Assembly (NCBI GenBank): GCA_029239415.1
Contig: JAQZAY010000005.1
Coordinates: 1 to 36,461, forward strand
DNA from: Pseudomonas sp.
GTDB taxonomy: Bacteria; Pseudomonadota; Gammaproteobacteria; Pseudomonadales; Pseudomonadaceae
Direction of reading: 5' to 3'
DNA length: 36,461 nt
Shown: positions 35,138 through 36,461 of the stretch, piece by piece
How positions within the stretch are numbered: the first letter of the stretch is position 1
Layout of the letters: each line of letters begins with the position of its first letter
The notes under the pieces: generated by a model
Database searches by the model: none
Seen by the model: only the letters and a program-made list of their open reading frames with translations
Told to the model about the DNA's origin: nothing
Made by a program: the position numbers and the translations under genes

Positions 35138-35175
35138 ACCGGCCCTTTCGCTGGCAAGCCAGCGAAAGGGCCGGT
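35138..35175. repeat. REP-like palindrome after pykA
   Basis: ACCGGCCCTTTCGCTGG (35138-35154) and CCAGCGAAAGGGCCGGT (35159-35175) flank loop CAAG, a perfect 17-bp stem. The central 20 bases are identical to the palindrome at 18009-18046. It lies between the convergent pykA and ferredoxin reductase genes and probably serves as transcript end for both. Confidence 0.82.
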
Positions 35176-35182
35176 TCAATCA

Positions 35183-36112
35183 CTACACATGCTCGGTAAA
35201 CACATCCGCGAACACCTGCCTGCGCGGCAATCCAGCGATGAACAACCTGCGGGCAAACTGCTCGACTCTCCCAGGCGCCCCGCACAACAGCGTCACCGTC
35301 TGCCGTGACACTACACGCAGCGCCGCCAGCGCTTCGTCCAGTCGATCCGTCTCCACCAATTCCACCTTCACATTCGAATGACCCGTGGCCAGCGCCTTCA
35401 GCGCCTCGCCCAGATAATGCCCATCGCCCACGTGCACTACCCGGATTTCTCCGGCATGCCCCTGGCGCAACGCTTCGCGCAATATCCCCCACAACGGCGC
35501 CAACCCCGCCCCCGACGCCAGCAGCCATAGCGGCCGGTCCTGCCAGTCCAGGTCATAGTGCAGGGCCCCGCCCCGCAGCTCCCCCAGGCGCAGTTCATCG
35601 CCAAGACGCAACGTGCGCGCACCCTCGCAGAACGCACCCGGTCGCCGGCAATCCAGATGAAATTCCAGGAAGGCATCTTCCCCGGGCAGGCTGGCCAGCG
35701 AATAAGGCCGCGCCACCCCTGCCGCATTCCATAGCACCAGATGCTGCCCCGCCTTATAGCGCAAGGTGCGCCGCGGTTGCAGGCGAAGGCGCAGTACCTG
35801 GCCATCGAGCCAATCCAGTCCCGTGACCTGTGCTGGCAGACCGTCGACCTTCGGATCGAACACCGCCACCCGCAAGTCGCTGGTGACCCGACACTGGCAC
35901 GCCAGGCGCCAGCCCTGCGCGCGCTTGTCGGCATCCAGCGCCTCGGGCAGCGCATCCAGCGGCTGCCCTTCCAGGCAATGCACCAGGCAGGCATGGCAAC
36001 TGCCGGCGCGGCAGCTGTAGGGTACGTTGCAACCCGCGGCGTTCAGCGCATCGAGCAGGTTGCTGCCGGCCGGCACCGCCCAGCGGTGCTCGCCCACGCA
36101 GAGTTCGGGCAT
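35183..36112 (-). CDS. 2Fe-2S ferredoxin / NAD(P)H flavin oxidoreductase
   Basis: A 309-residue electron-transfer protein. The N-terminal plant-type ferredoxin domain (1-90) has the cluster motif C34-x4-C39-x2-C42-x29-C72 (YSCRAGSCHAC...LACQC). A ferredoxin-reductase-like FAD domain (about 100-195, with RPYSLASLP as the flavin-binding RxYS motif) and an NAD(P)H domain (about 205-309, LLASGAGLAPLWGILREAL, TLLCGAP) follow. This is the layout of reductase components of ring-hydroxylating oxygenases, but no oxygenase gene lies nearby, so its partner is unknown. ATG 36112 has GGAG about eight bases upstream; the longer frame to 36316 is rejected. It is divergent from the fumarase gene. Confidence 0.9.
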   Translation of the reverse strand: MPELCVGEHRWAVPAGSNLLDALNAAGCNVPYSCRAGSCHACLVHCLEGQPLDALPEALDADKRAQGWRLACQCRVTSDLRVAVFDPKVDGLPAQVTGLDWLDGQVLRLRLQPRRTLRYKAGQHLVLWNAAGVARPYSLASLPGEDAFLEFHLDCRRPGAFCEGARTLRLGDELRLGELRGGALHYDLDWQDRPLWLLASGAGLAPLWGILREALRQGHAGEIRVVHVGDGHYLGEALKALATGHSNVKVELVETDRLDEALAALRVVSRQTVTLLCGAPGRVEQFARRLFIAGLPRRQVFADVFTEHV

Positions 36113-36250
36113 TGCTGTGGCTCCAGTGTGATTGACCCGCCACTGTAGGACCAAAGCCGTGGCCAGGACAGCAGCGGGGCGAAAAAAGATGCCCGCGCGC
36201 TCAGACCTTCGTCCAGACCACGCGCAGGTGTACCCGCCACGGATGCGCGC

Positions 36251-36256
36251 TATACT
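36251..36256 (+). promoter_or_regulatory. candidate -10 of the fumarase gene
   Basis: TATACT at 36251-36256 resembles a sigma-70 -10 hexamer; no good -35 is seen (TGTACC at 36229 is the nearest). The resulting leader of about 120 bases contains GCGTCGG/CCGACGC (36270-36293), a short hairpin. Confidence 0.4.
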
Positions 36257-36377
36257 GCCGCGCCTTTTTTGCGTCGGCCCTGGCTTGCCGACGCCCCTTG
36301 CAAGGCGTTTCGACACGCTGGTCAGCTTCGTCGAAAAGCCCTTACGAATGTTCCCGTCTTAAAGAGGAGCGCGCTGC

Positions 36378-36461
36378 ATGACCGTGATCAAGCAAGACGA
36401 CCTGATTCAGAGCGTCGCCGACGCCCTGCAATTCATCTCGTACTACCACCCCGTCGATTTC
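36378..36461 (+). CDS. class I fumarate hydratase, N-terminal part
   Basis: Only the first 28 codons are in the window: MTVIKQDDLIQSVADALQFISYYHPVDF. This N-terminus is the one I know from the iron-sulfur class I fumarases of pseudomonads (fumarate to malate in the TCA cycle, about 507 residues). AGAGGAG at 36364-36369 lies eight bases before ATG 36378. The gene is cut by the window end, so integrity cannot be judged. Confidence 0.88.
   Translation, partial: MTVIKQDDLIQSVADALQFISYYHPVDF

Noticed and set aside
33565..35157. A 530-codon open frame antisense to pykA
   Set aside because: Shadow of a highly conserved gene, with low-complexity composition and no ribosome site.

Overview
The window is chromosomal DNA from a Pseudomonas of the P. 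putida group. I infer this from the GC-rich, dense coding, from a TtgR/TtgABC cluster whose proteins and operator I recognise almost residue for residue, and from the gene order (ttg locus, pca genes, phosphate transporter, chemoreceptor, purU, mvaT/turA, sbcB, pykA). No sequence search was run; family names come from motifs and from memory of the families.

Layout. 1-2980: a small secreted protein made of 13-residue tandem repeats, a flavin-reductase-like protein, a 76-residue unknown, an antibiotic-biosynthesis-monooxygenase-fold protein, and a divergent AraC regulator; a perfect 16-bp inverted repeat lies in the divergent promoter gap. 2984-8265: a ThDP-dependent decarboxylase, a LysR regulator, an oxaloacetate decarboxylase of the PEP mutase superfamily and a 14-helix drug exporter. 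8305-15006: ttgR, its operator, and the ttgABC multidrug efflux operon ending in a strong terminator. 15136-15642: a DUF962/Mpo1-like membrane protein.

15736-20560: a protocatechuate (beta-ketoadipate) gene cluster, pcaD, pcaT, pcaF and pcaR, which looks decayed. Between pcaT and pcaD only a frameshifted 3' tail resembling pcaB is left. Between pcaR and pcaF lies a 74-codon ORF that looks like the first four codons of pcaI fused to the last ~70 codons of pcaJ. pcaK and pcaC are not in their usual places. PcaR boxes remain in front of both pcaR and the fused ORF, so the residual operon still seems to be regulated. Divergent from pcaR is a probable small RNA (about 20590-20678) with an intrinsic terminator, whose promoter abuts a PcaR box.

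21020-29551: a 66-residue conserved-looking small protein behind a structured leader, a Pit phosphate transporter, a HerA-like ATPase, a dCache chemoreceptor with an amino-acid/amine binding motif, and a tightly overlapping three-gene set (glycosyltransferase, polysaccharide-deacetylase-like protein, YbhN-like integral membrane protein) that probably builds or moves a cell-envelope glycan or glycolipid. 29548-36461: housekeeping genes: purU, mvaT/turA (H-NS-like silencer), sbcB, a PilZ protein, a lipoprotein with TPR-like sequence, pykA, a 2Fe-2S ferredoxin reductase, and the first 28 codons of a class I fumarase cut by the window end. Two closely related REP-like palindromes occur at 18009 and 35138. 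No tRNA, rRNA, insertion sequence or CRISPR array was seen.
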